Both the position numbers and the translations under genes were made by a program. The notes below the pieces were generated by a model, which was given only the letters and a program-made list of their open reading frames with translations, did no database searches and had not been told where the DNA came from. From NCBI GenBank assembly GCA_012934845.2, contig WNNJ02002652.1:310001-374000 (forward strand): a stretch of 64,000 nucleotides of DNA. Direction: 5' to 3'. Origin of the DNA: Pomphorhynchus laevis (lineage: Eukaryota > Acanthocephala > Palaeacanthocephala > Echinorhynchida > Pomphorhynchidae). Positions 1 through 12,600 of the stretch are shown in pieces (positions within the stretch are counted from its first letter, which is position 1; every line of letters begins with the position of its first letter).

Positions 1-830
1 GTAGTGAAGCAGTATATAGAAAAACATTATATAGAAACACATTCTTATCATAACATTCCTCAGTATAGAGGAACACAGTATCTGTGTTTCTCTATGATTC
101 ATGTATTAATTTCAACCCGGATCGGGGAAATTCTTCTTGATGTGAATGACTTTAAGTATCTTGGGGTATTGTTCTCAAGGGCTGACAGAAAAATAAGGAA
201 AATTGATAACCTTATCCGTTTTGCTAACGCAACAATGCGCTCTTTGTACAGGTCTGTCATAGTAAAACGAGAGTGAAGTCCTCGGGCAAAGTTCTCGGTT
301 TACCACGCAATTTTCGATCCTATCTTAATATATATCCATGAGCTTCGAATTATGACCAAAAGAATAAAATCTCGGATACAAACGATTGAAAAGAGGTACT
401 TTCGCAGTGTGGCCAATCTCAGCCTTGGAGATAAGGTTAGGAATTCGTTTATCAGGGATGGATTCGAAGTAAAGTCGTAGCTTCTTTACATCGAATAAAG
501 TCAGTTAATGTTGCTTGGACACGTTTTGAGGATGTCTAGAGATCGCCTTCTACACAGGGGTTTCCAGTACGAAATCTCTGGAAAGAGACTTTAGGTAAAC
601 CTCGATAAGGGTGGAGGGATCAATCATCGAAACTAGTCGAAGACCGCCATGGACTATTTATAAGAAAACTATGGTATGTCACCCAGGATTGTGATGTATG
701 GAAAGGTTTGACTTGTACACTGCCTCCATTACTCGATACCATGGTCAGTGGTAGACAATAAACATCTTGTGTATTTTAATCTTTTATTTTTTCTTGTCGA
801 GAAATTTTTGTTGTTATTTCTTGACTTTTC
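1..830 (+). pseudogene. RTE-like LINE, 3' end of RT ORF and 3' UTR
   Basis: The first 270 bases encode the segment after the RT catalytic core, with the recognisable string DFKYLGVLFS, followed by an RSLYRSVIVKRE-type segment. After a stop at about 274 the reading continues in other frames: a peptide resembling 'HELRIMTKRI.SRIQTIEKR' and then an 'RMSRDRL' segment near 530-550. The 3' tail ends with 'cttgtgtattttaat' and a T-rich stretch, a tail shared with the copies at 40.5 and 60.7 kb. The family is the widespread RTE-like (Rex-type) APE-endonuclease LINE whose animal copies are often annotated 'craniofacial development protein 2-like'; the exact subfamily is uncertain. The copy is 5'-cut by the window edge and is not functional. 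Confidence 0.8.
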
Positions 831-2345
831 CTGAGTGACATGTTTCACTGATAAAAATGTTTTGCTTATTATTGGATTATAATTCCACTTATTCGAATTG
901 AAATTGTGATATTCTAATAATTGATACTTTAAATAAAATTAATTCAATGTGAAATAGACGTTTTTTAATAAGCATAATATTTAAGCAAGAATTGAAAATA
1001 ATTAAAATATACAAAATAACTAAAATTATTTAAATCACAAGAATGTTTAAACATTATGAGAAACGGTTTACTGCTGACCACGGTTTACGGTAGATTCCAG
1101 CATGAATGAGGCGTTTCCAATTAGAACAACGACACTCAATTGATTAATTAAATTTTTTGCAGCTTTTGTTCTCTTTTATTAGAATATAAATAAAAGATTA
1201 AATTATATTTATTATAATTTTTTATATAAGGATAATTTAGTTGAAAGTTTAAAGTATATAATATAAGTAGTCATTAAACTTCTTTAAAACTCTTTAAAAA
1301 ATGTCATTTGTAAATTAAAAATTAAAATGTGATAAAAATTCTAATTAAAAGACTAAAACCCCGCGAATGCTGTTTAAGATACTTTTAATAATCCTATCAG
1401 GTATATATTAGATGCTTAGTTTTAAACTGGCAAATTAATTAACTGGATTAGCGAATGTTAATTTAGATAATTGCCGGAATATGAATAAGAATGTGACAGT
1501 GTTTTCAATTGTAAAACATTTGCAAATCAAACAATTAATTAAAATTTGTTTCAAAGGTAAATTTTAATTAGTTAAAAATGTATAAATAAACTTAAAATAT
1601 TATTTGTATTTCCATAATACAAATCATTTAATCAATCAAATTAAAATAAAAATAAAAATTTAAAAGCTATACAATATAAAGTTATAAGCTACAATATTAT
1701 AAGTTAAATATGCTGTCAATTTATATAAAATGTATTAAATTATTAATAAGAGTATTCGTATATCAATACTTACTGCCTATAATTGTCAAGATGGAATAAT
1801 AAATAAAGATGACGAGAAACTGAGCTAATACTTTTGGCCTATAATAATTGCTATCAGAATGATAAAATATTTAGACTGCGACTTGATCACTGTTTAGAAA
1901 AATTCATCCTCCTTCTGGAAAACTCGTCTATTTAAAGGTGCAAATGTTCACTAAAATAATTTTCAACATTTTGTATTTCAACGTTATACACGAATTTTTG
2001 TCTTTGAACAACAAACGAAGAAAATAAAGTGATTCAACTTAAAATTGTTGAAACTACTTTTCAATAACGTCTTGTCTACTTAACAAATGTAAGGTTGACT
2101 TACTGAAGGTATGCGAAATAGCAATGTTGCTTTTAAAATTAAGACAAGCTAACATTTGAATAACACATAGTGATCAAATGTCATGTGAGTGTAACTTTTA
2201 AAAAATGTATTAAATCTTTATTAAAAAAAGACAATTTCACTGTTACCTTGACACTTAGTCATTATATATCTTATATCAAACAATGAAAATTGTAAAACAA
2301 TAATTTAGAAAGGTGAAAAAATTTGTTCCCAAAAAGAAATGTTGC
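1..2345 (+). repeat. Copy 1 of a ~2.3-kb segmental duplication
   Basis: This stretch aligns base for base, with scattered differences, to 59,873-62,240 in the same orientation. It includes the RTE-like 3' end and 1.5 kb of non-coding AT-rich flank beyond the LINE tail (831-2,310). Because flank is shared as well as the element, a duplication of genomic DNA explains it better than two independent insertions. Similarity stops at about 2,310, then resumes for about 30 bases with 62,757-62,790, as if 62,245-62,752 had been deleted here between two short 'tagaaagg' matches. No gene is visible in 831-2,345. Confidence 0.85.
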
Positions 2346-2405
2346 GTCCCTGAATATGAAGTGTTAATTTTTACATCCCCGAATATGAAGTGTTAAAAAG
2401 GCAAA
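2346..2405. repeat. Short tandem pair ending 'gaatatgaagtgttaa'
   Basis: Two adjacent units contain 'gaatatgaagtgttaa' (around 2,353-2,368 and 2,381-2,396). A related single unit lies at 62,722-62,745, so this belongs to the same repeated region as the 2.3-kb duplication. Confidence 0.6.
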
Positions 2406-2424
2406 AAAATCCCAAAAATAAATT

Positions 2425-2600
2425 GGGCTTAACTCCCGGATTTCTGTTAAAAGCAAAAAGGCGTAAAGCATCTCACACCTCAAAATCAATTTTACCCATC
2501 GCTTTCCAAAACGGCAGATGCGAGATTGTCTCCACAAAGTTTCGTGAAGCGTTTTAAATGTCGTACACCTACATTTGAACTTAACACGCGTCACACCTAT
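2425..2600. repeat. Conserved 175-bp block, copy 1
   Basis: This block is nearly identical to 55,920-56,095. In the minus frame both copies read through a common peptide containing 'HETLWRQ' and 'GKRWVKLILRCEMLYAFLL'; in the plus frame only the 55.9-kb copy is open. I do not recognise the protein in either frame. It sits just downstream of the duplicated segment, and its partner sits just downstream of a third, weaker copy of 1,765-1,853. Confidence 0.7.
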
Positions 2601-2737
2601 TAAAGATAAAGATTTTCTTAAATAACAAAACTTAGTGTTATATAATAACTAAAAAATAAAATAAAAAGGTACTTGTATCGAAAATACAGGAATGAAAAAT
2701 TTAGCTAATGAGTCGCGATTCAGGTCTTCACCAATCT

Positions 2738-4030
2738 TTAATGCCTCAGGTCCAGCGGAAACTGAGCCCCCCCCAGCCAATCCAACACGCCGCCCTTCGA
2801 CTGAACCACTCGGGGTCTTTCACCCCCTCCCCTGAATAATCCAATCAAGGCGGACGATGCTTGGTAATCGCAAGATAAGGAGTTAAGAAATCTTAGTCTT
2901 TGTTCTGGGGGACGTCCTCTTGAAAAGAAGACCAATCCCGAGATAGCCCAAGTACCCCAGAGGCGCACTTGGGTTTTCTCTTTCAATGACAGATGTTGGG
3001 CCCGTTTCAGGGCAAATCTAGCTTTTTCCAGGATACGTTATAGTCTATCCAGGTCAGCTGTTGCTGACCAGTTCACCGTAATGGTGAACCTCAGGTATTT
3101 TACTCGACTTGTGAAGGTAGGGAGAGGTTGATTTGTCAGGATAGAAGATAGAGCTAAGAGTGCTAATCTCTTGAGTTTTTTATTTGTCGCCTGGGCACCA
3201 TGAAAGACAACCACCTGCGATTTGGAGGAGTTTAAAACAAGGTTGGAAAAGGGCAGCTGATCTTTTAGTTATGTAAAGCAACGGCTGATGTCAGAGAATA
3301 CATCTTTGCACATGCGACCAAAGAACAGGGATGTGTTATCATCAGCGTATACCACATGATGTTAATCGCGTTTGAATTTTTTGTAGAATTCAATGGAGGC
3401 AGCAAGATACAAGGATACAAGATTGGAGTAAGTGGGGAGCCTTGAGGCACACCTTTAATAGTGTAGAACTGAAGTGCATCAGGGTCGTCTTCATAGAAGA
3501 AGCGCTTGGTGTATAGCAATATTTCCACCCTGTTAACAACTCTCGCAGGCAACCCAAGGGATCTGAGAGAAGTGATAACAAAAGGGATAGAAATGCGGTC
3601 AAAAGCAGCCGAAAAGGCAAGAAAGACAGCTACAGCAAGCTGATGACTGTTATCTTGACAAAACTGTTGCACTTCACATATTGCTGAATGAACCGAGCGA
3701 TCTTTTACATACCCATGAAAGCCTGGTGGGATTAAATTTCGCCTACTTAGATGGTCGCGGATTTTACGCGCAAGCGTTTTTTCGTAAATGGATATGAGGG
3801 AGTTTTGAATCGAAATGGGCCGCAGATCTTTAGGACATGAAATCGACTTCTTTTTTTGTATAAAAACACGACGGCCGATGTTTATTTCAGCAATGTTGGA
3901 CGGAGAGTCTTATAGCATTGTTATGGCGACATTTTTCTGACTGTATGTCAAAAGCTGACAGACACGAGTGGAGAGTGGTGCATGGGGTTCTAGTGATGCC
4001 CGGGAGTGGCCCCCAGGAGTTAAGGATATC
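2738..4030 (-). pseudogene. Jockey/R1-like LINE reverse transcriptase (3' half)
   Basis: Read on the minus strand from 4,030 downward, it gives successive RT blocks: 'DLRPISIQNSLISIYEK' (finger region), 'AVAVFLAFSAAFDRIS' (motif A, with the aspartate of the usual FLDFSAAFD pattern changed to Ala at one site), 'GVPQGSPLTPILY' (motif B), then a post-catalytic region ending in 'RLWGTWAISGLVFFSRG'. Motif C is blurred by frame changes near 3,340-3,360. Several frameshifts separate the pieces. The same 3' coding end recurs at 30,890-31,255, so at least two copies of the family are present. The 5' ORF and endonuclease are absent here. It is a dead copy; clade assignment rests on motif style only. 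Confidence 0.85.
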
Positions 4031-4089
4031 TGTAACAGATAAGTCCCTACCCTGAAGTCCCTACTCGTCTGATTACGTCGTTAGATGAA

Positions 4090-6890
4090 TATCAAGTATT
4101 TTTAAAAACATTCGTTTATTATAAAAATTCAAATAATTTAAATATTGTTTCGTTAAATACCAATGTCCCAACCTCTTGGTTAATATATGCTGTCATTTCT
4201 TTGTTTTTACGAAGTAAGATGATTGTTTTCGATATAAATGAACAACTGGAAGCAAATAATATGATAATTAGAATTCTATTAGATAAAAACGGTTTTCCAT
4301 CATTGGCAATTTAAAAGGATTTCAACAAATGTACTAAAAAGGATAAACAAGTTGTCGATATTAATCTAATATCAACATCTAATGTTAATATTAACTTAAA
4401 TTATAACACAATAAAAACATTATCAAAATGAATTAGATTAATGTATTTTAGCGGATTGTATATTATATATTATTAATTATAAATTGTATAATTTATAATT
4501 AATTAATTATTAATTAATTAATTAATTTTGCCTTTTCGTAAAAAGCGAGATTGTATGAGGCAATAAGGCAGCGAATGGAAAATTGGCTTTGAGAATTTTC
4601 AGTAAACTATACATTATGCTAGCCAACCAACCTGTTAGATGCTGGAATTTTAGAATTCCACAGTTTATTTCTTTCATTTTAGAATTCTACATTTTATCTT
4701 TCTCAGGTACTTACTAGTACATAGAATTACTCGGCTCCTCTTATATTGGAGAATATAACTTCCTTATTATAGATTATGCAAATGTATTAAATAAAGATAT
4801 TTAATTTTGTGAAAACATAATGAAAAAATTATGCCTCAGTTTAGTATAGTTCAAAACTGTGTATCAATGTAGTTCAAATAGATAGGAAACGAATGTTGTA
4901 TTTATAAAAAGCATTATTAAATTTACTATTTGAAACAACACGTACTTATAATTTTTACTTACAAATAATGGACATTGGGAATAAATTTAAATATTGCGAA
5001 ATTCCATTCTTCCATTATGTTGCCAGAAAGTAAACTATAATTTAAAGCATATAATAAGGTTTACGGATAATATGTTTGTTTACAGATGAACAAGATAAGG
5101 AGCATTAAAGGGATACAGAAAATTCATTGATGAAACATTTGAACGCAGAATCGATCTTGACATACAACAAAGGCAATCAATATTTTAGAAAAATAATATA
5201 TTTCAAATAATAGATAATAAAACAATGTAGATTGCTCTCATTCGACAACTTTTCTTACGCTAGATTTAACAACATTAAACATAAACATTTATTTGACCAC
5301 ATAATAGTAATAGAGTGTTAACTGAAAGAAATATTTAAAACAAGTTTTATAATGGAAATATGATGTATTTTATAGATTTGATGCAAACATTGTAGTAATT
5401 ATTTAAATAATTACATATGATGAAAATATAATTATATATGATTATATTGTTTTATAAATATTATTATATATGATTATAGTAAAATATGAAAAGAGAAATT
5501 ACAATAAATTCATAAATTGTTGTTTATATATTTTTCATCTCAATAATTGTGTAATTATTTAAAGACGAAAAATGAATAAACATCATAATTAGCATATTGC
5601 TTTTGTAAGACCTCAACTAGTACAAATTGCATATTTTGTAATTAAATTAGAGCTTTGTTTATCATTTATGTAAGATAAAGTGAATGAAATCATCGGTCGA
5701 TGAAGTAAATATTCATGTTATTACCTATTAATATATCATATCATATAATATATCGTTTGGCTACTTGAGTGAAATTAAAAAAAATTTAATAAATGATCAA
5801 ATCAAAAAAGGATTTTGTTAAATAAAAAATAAGTATTTTAGTTATTTTTTTATTTTAATGAAAAATAATTAATTCTTCAATAAAAAATCAAAATAAGTTC
5901 ATCAATAGGAAACAATGATTATAAGTTAATCATATAAGGAGATGTGATAATTTAAAAACAAAATAAGTATATCAATTGGTCAATTGTAAGCGCGAGATTA
6001 AAGAAATTGTATAAAACAGAAAGGTGTAATTAGAAAATAGGGAGATATAATAATGCATCTTACATGGTTGTAGCTCCGGTAGTCCCATGAAGCAACTCCC
6101 AGTCGGTCAACACTGCTGATTCGAATTCTCTGATCACAAAAAAGAAACATTTTACAACTGCGATGAATTAAATTATAAAAATATAAAAAATGTTATAATT
6201 TAGTCTATTTAAATATATTCTTTATATAAAAGGCTAGTATTTAACGATTAGAATTATATAGAAACTAAATTAATTCAAATATCTGAATGCTTAAATTGGT
6301 TATAAAGAAAACCTTGTAACTTTAGCGAAATTAGCATTTTGTTCAATTTAAATGCAAGATATTAAATTTTAATGTAAGATACATCATTTTGTCAAATATA
6401 ATATATTTTTTATTCTTTCTAACATTTTATTGATCTTAATGTGACAAAATATAACAAAATATCAGAGTAAATGATGCTACTTTTTCTGAAGCATGCAAAT
6501 CATTCTGACCGCTATTGGCCAGATACGCGATCAATAGAGGCAAATAGACCTTTATATATTCTTTATATAATATATTCTTTATAAAAAAAAACCTTTTTTT
6601 ATAAGAAGACTATACGAAGCAATTCAAATAAAATATTAATTTAATAAACTTGATATTAATATAAAATATCAACTTAATATAAAGTTGCCTAAGTTACAAT
6701 GCAACTAAATTAAATCAAATGTGTTGGAATAACTTACCGATTGGATCAACTTTATTAAATTCAAATGTCTTAATGCTCTAATTGGTTATAAAGAAAACCT
6801 TGTAACTTTAGCGAAGTTCGCATTTTGTTTAATTTATACATATATATTTAGTTACGAAGTAAACTTTATATAGTTAACTTTAGTTACAGA
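4090..6890. other. AT-rich intergenic stretch, no gene seen
   Basis: Very AT-rich, with a TTAA-based low-complexity patch at about 4,480-4,530. One internal duplication is visible: 6,285-6,355 matches 6,762-6,838 ('aaaccttgtaactttagcga'). A tRNA-like 'gattcgaattc' string near 6,118 has no convincing cloverleaf. I see no coding exon. Confidence 0.6.
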
Positions 6891-6892
6891 TA

Positions 6893-7194
6893 GTCAAATG
6901 AAAAAGCAAATTGTGTTTTATTAATCCTCCGTCAATATTTTAAGATTGTAATACGTTGTTTAATATATTATCACATCATAATTATAAATTATTTTATAAT
7001 TTTATAATATTATGTATAATTTATATATTATGTATTATTTATAATTTTATGTATTTCTCATGTCCGTTTATTAACAGGTAGTCAAATGAAGAAGCAAATT
7101 GTGTTTTATTGAGCCTCCGTCAATATTTTAAAATTGTAATACGTTATTTAATATATTATCACATCATAATTATAATTTTTTTTATAATTTTATA
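6893..7194. repeat. Tandem duplication, ~187-bp period
   Basis: 6,893-7,008 and 7,080-7,190 share 'agtcaaatga', 'cctccgtcaatatttt' and 'attgtaatacgtt' in the same order and orientation. The second copy runs straight into the PLE terminal repeat at 7,195. Confidence 0.75.
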
Positions 7195-7450
7195 ATTAAA
7201 TCAGCAAACTGAGTCTACGTATTGTTATATAATTATAAAATAAACAAAACATAATAATGCTAAATCAAAATTTAATTATTAAATAATAAAATTAATAATT
7301 GTTTTTAGATTTTCTATAATTTAAATCAAGTTAAAAAAATGAAATTTAAAATAAACGTCATTTTTATGAATTGACTAATAAATAACAGACGTTGTATCAG
7401 AATAAGAATTAGAGGTCATCAGGAGGAACTGCTATGCTATCAGGTTTCGG
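7195..7450 (-). repeat. Penelope-like element terminal repeat, attached copy
   Basis: In the sense of the adjoining PLE (minus), this begins with 'ggccgaaacctgat' and contains 'cctgatgacctctaat', 'ttattctgatac', 'ttagtcaattcat' and a final 'acgtagactcag'. The same series occurs downstream of two other PLE relics (17.6 and 45.8 kb) in the same relative orientation, and alone elsewhere. I infer a pseudo-LTR or 3' tail of the PLE family. The copy lies about 100 bases beyond the RT stop. Confidence 0.75.
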
Positions 7451-7552
7451 CCCCTAACTCCTCTTCCCAACATAGAAGCGGGGCCAAATACATGCTAATG
7501 ATGTATTTACTCTGAAATAACTATCTAGTATCTTATTCTAATGCAAAGTATA

Positions 7553-9413
7553 TTATTTATTATCCATCCATAAAAATTTGCCACTTAAGAGTTTAAATTT
7601 ATTCTTTATATTATTGTGTTGATTTATATATTTTACTATTTTCTGCTTGATGTTATTTTTATAGTAACCTAGTTTAAAATATGTATCTATTAAATTATTT
7701 AAATGATGTTGAAGAAAGCCAATATTATTACATATTGTTGCAATTCTTAAAATTGCATTATTTAATGTATTATATTTTCTATTATATGGTATGCATGAAT
7801 GCTCATGCAAAAATATGTTTCTTGTAAATTCAAATATGTCATCTTTACGATATAAATTAATAGTAGTTTTAGTTAATGTTAATTTAATGTTCATATCTAG
7901 ATATACACCTTCTTTATCATTAATATTAGTTTTGTTAAGAATACGGCTTTCTGAATAAATTTGTTCACTAATTGAATAAAAATTATTAGAATTAAATACA
8001 CATATAGCATTAATGTATCGAAACATATATTTCATATATCTACATTGTTTAGATTTAGTTTTTACACAGTTATGAACAAATTAATATTCTATAAAGCTTA
8101 AAAACAAGTCAGCTATAATTGGGCTACTATTACCACCCATTGGAACACCTTTTACTTGTCTAAATATAGATGTCCCTACTTTTAAATAATTTTGATTTAT
8201 CAAAATATTTAAGGATTCTGTTAATTCAATTTTATCTATATATTTATATTTACTTGATGGTTTAATTTTTGTTAGATAGGCGTTATAATTATTATAACAT
8301 ATATATGTATATCTTTTTCCGAATATAAGATTAATTTATTTTCACTAACGCTTCTTTAATATCTACTAAATCTAGATTTGTATGAAACGTACTAAAATCG
8401 TACGATTTATAGTTTGAAAATTTATTCCTTTTGTCTGTTCTAAAAATTCTTTTGTAGAATTTATACTGAAATAGTATTTTATGCTATTAATTAATTTCGA
8501 TTATCCTACAATATTTTTTGAAGTGTGCTTTAATTACTTTAAGTATTTTATTCATATAGACAGAAAGTGGTTTTAATTTACATTTAAACGAACTACATAT
8601 GAACCTAGGTTTTATTGGATTTTTTTGTAATTTTGGATTCCAATATAATATAGGAATAGTTTTATTATCTAATTCAACCTTTATACCCTTTTTATCCATT
8701 ATAGAACAGTGACTTGTAATAATTGTTTCTAAACTCAACTCACTACGTTCATATGTTGGATTTACATTTAAATCATTAGAATTAACCTCTTTCATCGTTA
8801 TATCATAATAAAGCTTTTTGCATATGAAGACAAAGTTATTACTAGCTTTATCAGTAGTTGTTATTATATAGTTATCCTTTAATTTAGTAAGTTCTGTATA
8901 CATATCTTTATTAATTTTATCTTTCCTTTTGTAATTGTTTGTTATTTTCATTTTATTTTTAATTTTATCAAATATATAATCTTTCCAAATTTTTATCTTA
9001 AATATATTCGAGCTTTCACTATTAATCAGCTTACTAAAGTAATCATTTAAGTTATTATATGACGAATTGTAAATTTTATTTTTGTCGTTGTTATTATTTA
9101 ATCTATATTTATACCCTTTTGACAGCAGCTTTCATAATTCACAATTTTCAATTAATTCTAGATTATGGGTACATATATGTTCATTTATTTGATCAAAACT
9201 AAGACTTTTCCAATTGCATTCTGTTTCCATTATGTTTCTAATATTATCGTTACATATTGATTTTAAATCTTTATTATAATTACAAATTTTTCGTCCTAAT
9301 GGTGGTAGGAGTTTATACCTTATTTTAGGAATATATTTAATTAAATCTGATCCTATTATTTCTTTACTTTGAGTAAGTTCTGTATACATATATTTATTAA
9401 TTTTATCTTTCAT
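7553..9413 (-). pseudogene. Penelope-like element reverse transcriptase
   Basis: Minus-strand reading from 9,413 gives an N-terminal linker, then 'ATTTDKASNNFVF'-like block and 'LYWNPKLQKNPIKPRFI' (8,640-8,590), the motif-A region 'YDFSTFHT' (about 8,390), motif B 'GVPMGGNSSPIIADL' (about 8,140), and 'MKYMFRYINAI' (8,035), where the usual YIDD catalytic box has become YINA. The C-terminal part has 'LDMNIKLT', 'NIFLHEHS' and 'FLQHHLNNLIDTYF', all hallmarks of PLE RTs. Stops and frameshifts break it into three ORFs. No GIY-YIG domain follows the RT before the terminal repeat, which suggests that in this family the nuclease lies upstream (see 44.8 kb). The upstream side is lost at about 9,420, where the LINE-A insertion flank begins. 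Catalytically dead. Confidence 0.9.
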
Positions 9414-9627
9414 TTTACTGCTGTAAAAATAAAGATAATTTATTGATTTTAATGAATTAATTTTATATTTCCTTTTATAATTTAAATAATTCAGCTTTAA
9501 TTAAGCTACTACTATTTCATTTTTATTTTATTCTATTTAACATTTTTTAATGTGTACAAATGATTGCTCGACATTTTGTCAAATCAAAAAATACGTTAGA
9601 TTTTAAACAAAATTTTGACACAAAAAT
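9388..9627 (+). repeat. Left flank of LINE-A insertion, with 56-bp target duplication
   Basis: 9,388-9,571 matches 13,634-13,823, and 9,572-9,627 ('attttgtcaaatcaaa' to 'gacacaaaaat') is repeated at 12,818-12,872. The second copy at the far end of the LINE is the expected target-site duplication. The short ORF start at 9,560 runs through this target DNA before entering the element. Confidence 0.85.
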
Positions 9628-12600
9628 GACAATCGAACTTGTGCGACAGGGAAACTACGGCAGGGCAATTAAACGAATATCTTCGTCACGGCAGGCGCCG
9701 TTCATAGAACAGTCACACCGTAAGCCCACAGATTTGCACCCACCCGGTAAAGGTATTATAACCTCAATCCCAACGGCAGAACACGGTATTGTCATCGATT
9801 CGGATACCGTTCGTGATTCAATTTTCTCATTCCCCTCTGCATCGTCACCAGGTTGTCTGGGTTTAAGAGCCGAACACCTACAAAACATGATCACAGCGGA
9901 TCAGTCTGGAAAGCTTCTAAGCCGCCTGACACATCTGATAAATTATATGGCAGCCGGTGACCTTCCTGTAGATATATCTCGATATTTTGCGGGTGCAGAT
10001 CTTATCGCTCTAGAAAAACCAAATGGATGTATACGCCCAATAGCGGCAGGAGAATTGTTACGGAGGGTGTTTGCAAAGTGTATTTGCACGAAGATACGCG
10101 ATAAGTTCACTTAAATATTTCAACCACAACAGGTCGGTGTTGCAGTGGCAAATGGCGCAGATTTAATAATTCACCAGGTTCGACGATTGCACAAACAGAT
10201 GCTCACCTCGGAAAATTGTGTATGGGCGAAATTGGATGTTTCGAACGCATTTAATACAGTTGACAGGCAATGCTTTATTGACTCAGTGGATATTGAAGCA
10301 CCTTCTATCGGACCGTGTCTCAGATGGTGCTACTCGCAACCATCAAAATTACGATTTGGAGCAGCAAAAAGCCTTACATCGTCAGCAGGAGTACAACAAG
10401 GGGACCCTCTGGGCCCATTCCTTTTCGCACTGGCAATCCAACCGATTATTCGTAAAGTCGACTTGTTTACAGGTATCGGTTTTAACAAGTGGTATTTAGA
10501 CGATGGAATAATTGGAGGTGAACCCAAGGCAGTTGCTATCACAATAAACATGATAGCAAATGAGCTGGGAAAAATCGGACTATCAATGAATTGGCAAAAA
10601 ACCTAATTAATAGGCCACACAGAAGCAATTATCTCAACACAGACAGGATGGACTCACTCTCCACATACCAAGACTGACGGCAATTTCCTTTTCTTGGGAT
10701 GCCCAATTGGTTCGCAAGAGTTTGTAGAAGCATATCTCATCAATAGTTGCTTACCAAACCTAGTAAATGACACAGAGCTTGTCGCGTCGCTTCCGGACGC
10801 TCACGTGGCTTACCTGCTATTGCGCCACTGTGCTTCCGCTCAACGAATAGCATTCCTAATGAGGAATGTAGATCCAGCAAGCACCAAACTTTCGTGTAAG
10901 CAGTTTGATAATGCTGTGTTTCGGGCAATGAAAATCATCGCTTCAATACAACTGTCAGCGCGAACACAATCTTAAGTTAAGCTCCCACTAAAAATTGGCG
11001 GTATGGGCCTTAGAAGTACAAACAAAAACAGAGCGGCAGCCTTTGCAGCAAGCGTCAGCGCAGTGGCCACGTTTGTGAACAGGATCCAAATCCATTTCCG
11101 GACTATGTAAACGCGAATGAAATACTTGCGCTACACGGAGCAGAAGTGGAACAACAGGCTTCATCCACAAGACAACATCAAATATCGTTCAAAATCGACT
11201 CAGAGAAGCGGAAAAATCTATTAGACACTGGAGATGATCGGACAAGTGCCAGACTAATAGCGGTATCAAAGCCATATGCGAAGGCATGGTTACAATGCAC
11301 CCCAAATCGAAGTCTCGGCCTAGCTCTTACCGACCAAGAATTTACAATTCTTATAAGAATGTGGTTAGGCCTGCAAATTGCTCCAAGTGCCTACTGTTGT
11401 AGTCGATGTTTTCGAAACGCAGATGCTGAGGGCTTTCATGCACAAACTTTTAACTACGGTGGTTTTCCAGGAATGCGTCATAATGGAATTCGTGACGTCG
11501 TTCTCCAGGCGGCACAATCAGCAGGAATGCATGTGGGTTGCGTGGTTCGCAACCTTGTCCAAAATCTACAAGAACAGCCACCCGATATTATGATCTACTG
11601 GGATCCTTCAGATGCTATAGATTTTGCAGTAACACATACACTACAGAAATCCTTTCTTCGCCAGTCAGCTATGTGCCTGGTTACGCAGCTGCGCAGTACG
11701 CATCATCGGTCAAAGATAGAAAGTACCGTGCTAAAATGATTGAGGCGGGATATAACTTCATACCTGCAGTCTTGGAGTGTTACGGCGGCTGGAATATGAA
11801 AGGGGAGAAAATCATTAGACGAATCGCCCGATCCTTAGCAATTCGATCATCTATACCATACATCATCGCATCTGCACAGCTCTTTCAACGAATATCAATA
11901 TCACTCATGAGAGGAAATTCAAAAGCTATATTATCTAGCATTGATCTGTTAAACCGACCGTATTACGAGATTGCTAACCCCATAATGGAGAATCCCACAC
12001 GAAGAATGAACCCCTTCCAGCACTTGATCTGGCAGTTGACTCTCTTCCATCGTCAATTGATCAGTCCGCTCCTGGATACATTGAATTTAACAATACAAAT
12101 GAAGTAAATGTCACGCTAGCTAATATACCAGGATCCAGTGTCGACACGTCAGTTTTTACAGGAACACATAAATTGTGTTCCTACAGAGATTATGCACTTA
12201 TAGAAGAAAACGGAAAATTCACACTAAAAGTATTAAGCTCTGCAATCACAATAAAGCCCCAAAGTCTTTGAAGCAAAATTAAGTCACATTTTGACACCTT
12301 TCTGCAACAATGTGACAATTCATCAAATATTAACGACGCTGATGATCCTGAATCTTTACCTATAAACTCACAGCCAGAAACCGAAATTAGTAAACAGACC
12401 GTCAGTTATACGACACATGACGTACATACATTATCTGATTCTGAATTAACTGACCGTTTATCGAACGCAAATAGTGATAATCATGAATCGAACGGAAGTT
12501 TTAATTATGAAACAGAATTATTAACTGACTTTTGTGAAACAGATCAAATAATCACGCCCACTATAAACAAACAGATGATACCGGAAAAAGGCCGGCTAGT

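Noticed and set aside
3390-3620. 76-codon minus ORF overlapping the LINE RT
   Set aside because: It is a shadow of the RT frame carrying FSAAFDRIS and GVPQGSPL.
6070-6135. Possible tRNA around 'gattcgaattc'
   Set aside because: Arms do not pair into a cloverleaf on either strand.
7395-7475. Hammerhead ribozyme in the PLE terminal repeat
   Set aside because: CTGATGA and GAAA occur in the wrong order for type I or III, and two unpaired bases separate the proposed stem II from GAAA. Kept only as a test in the findings.
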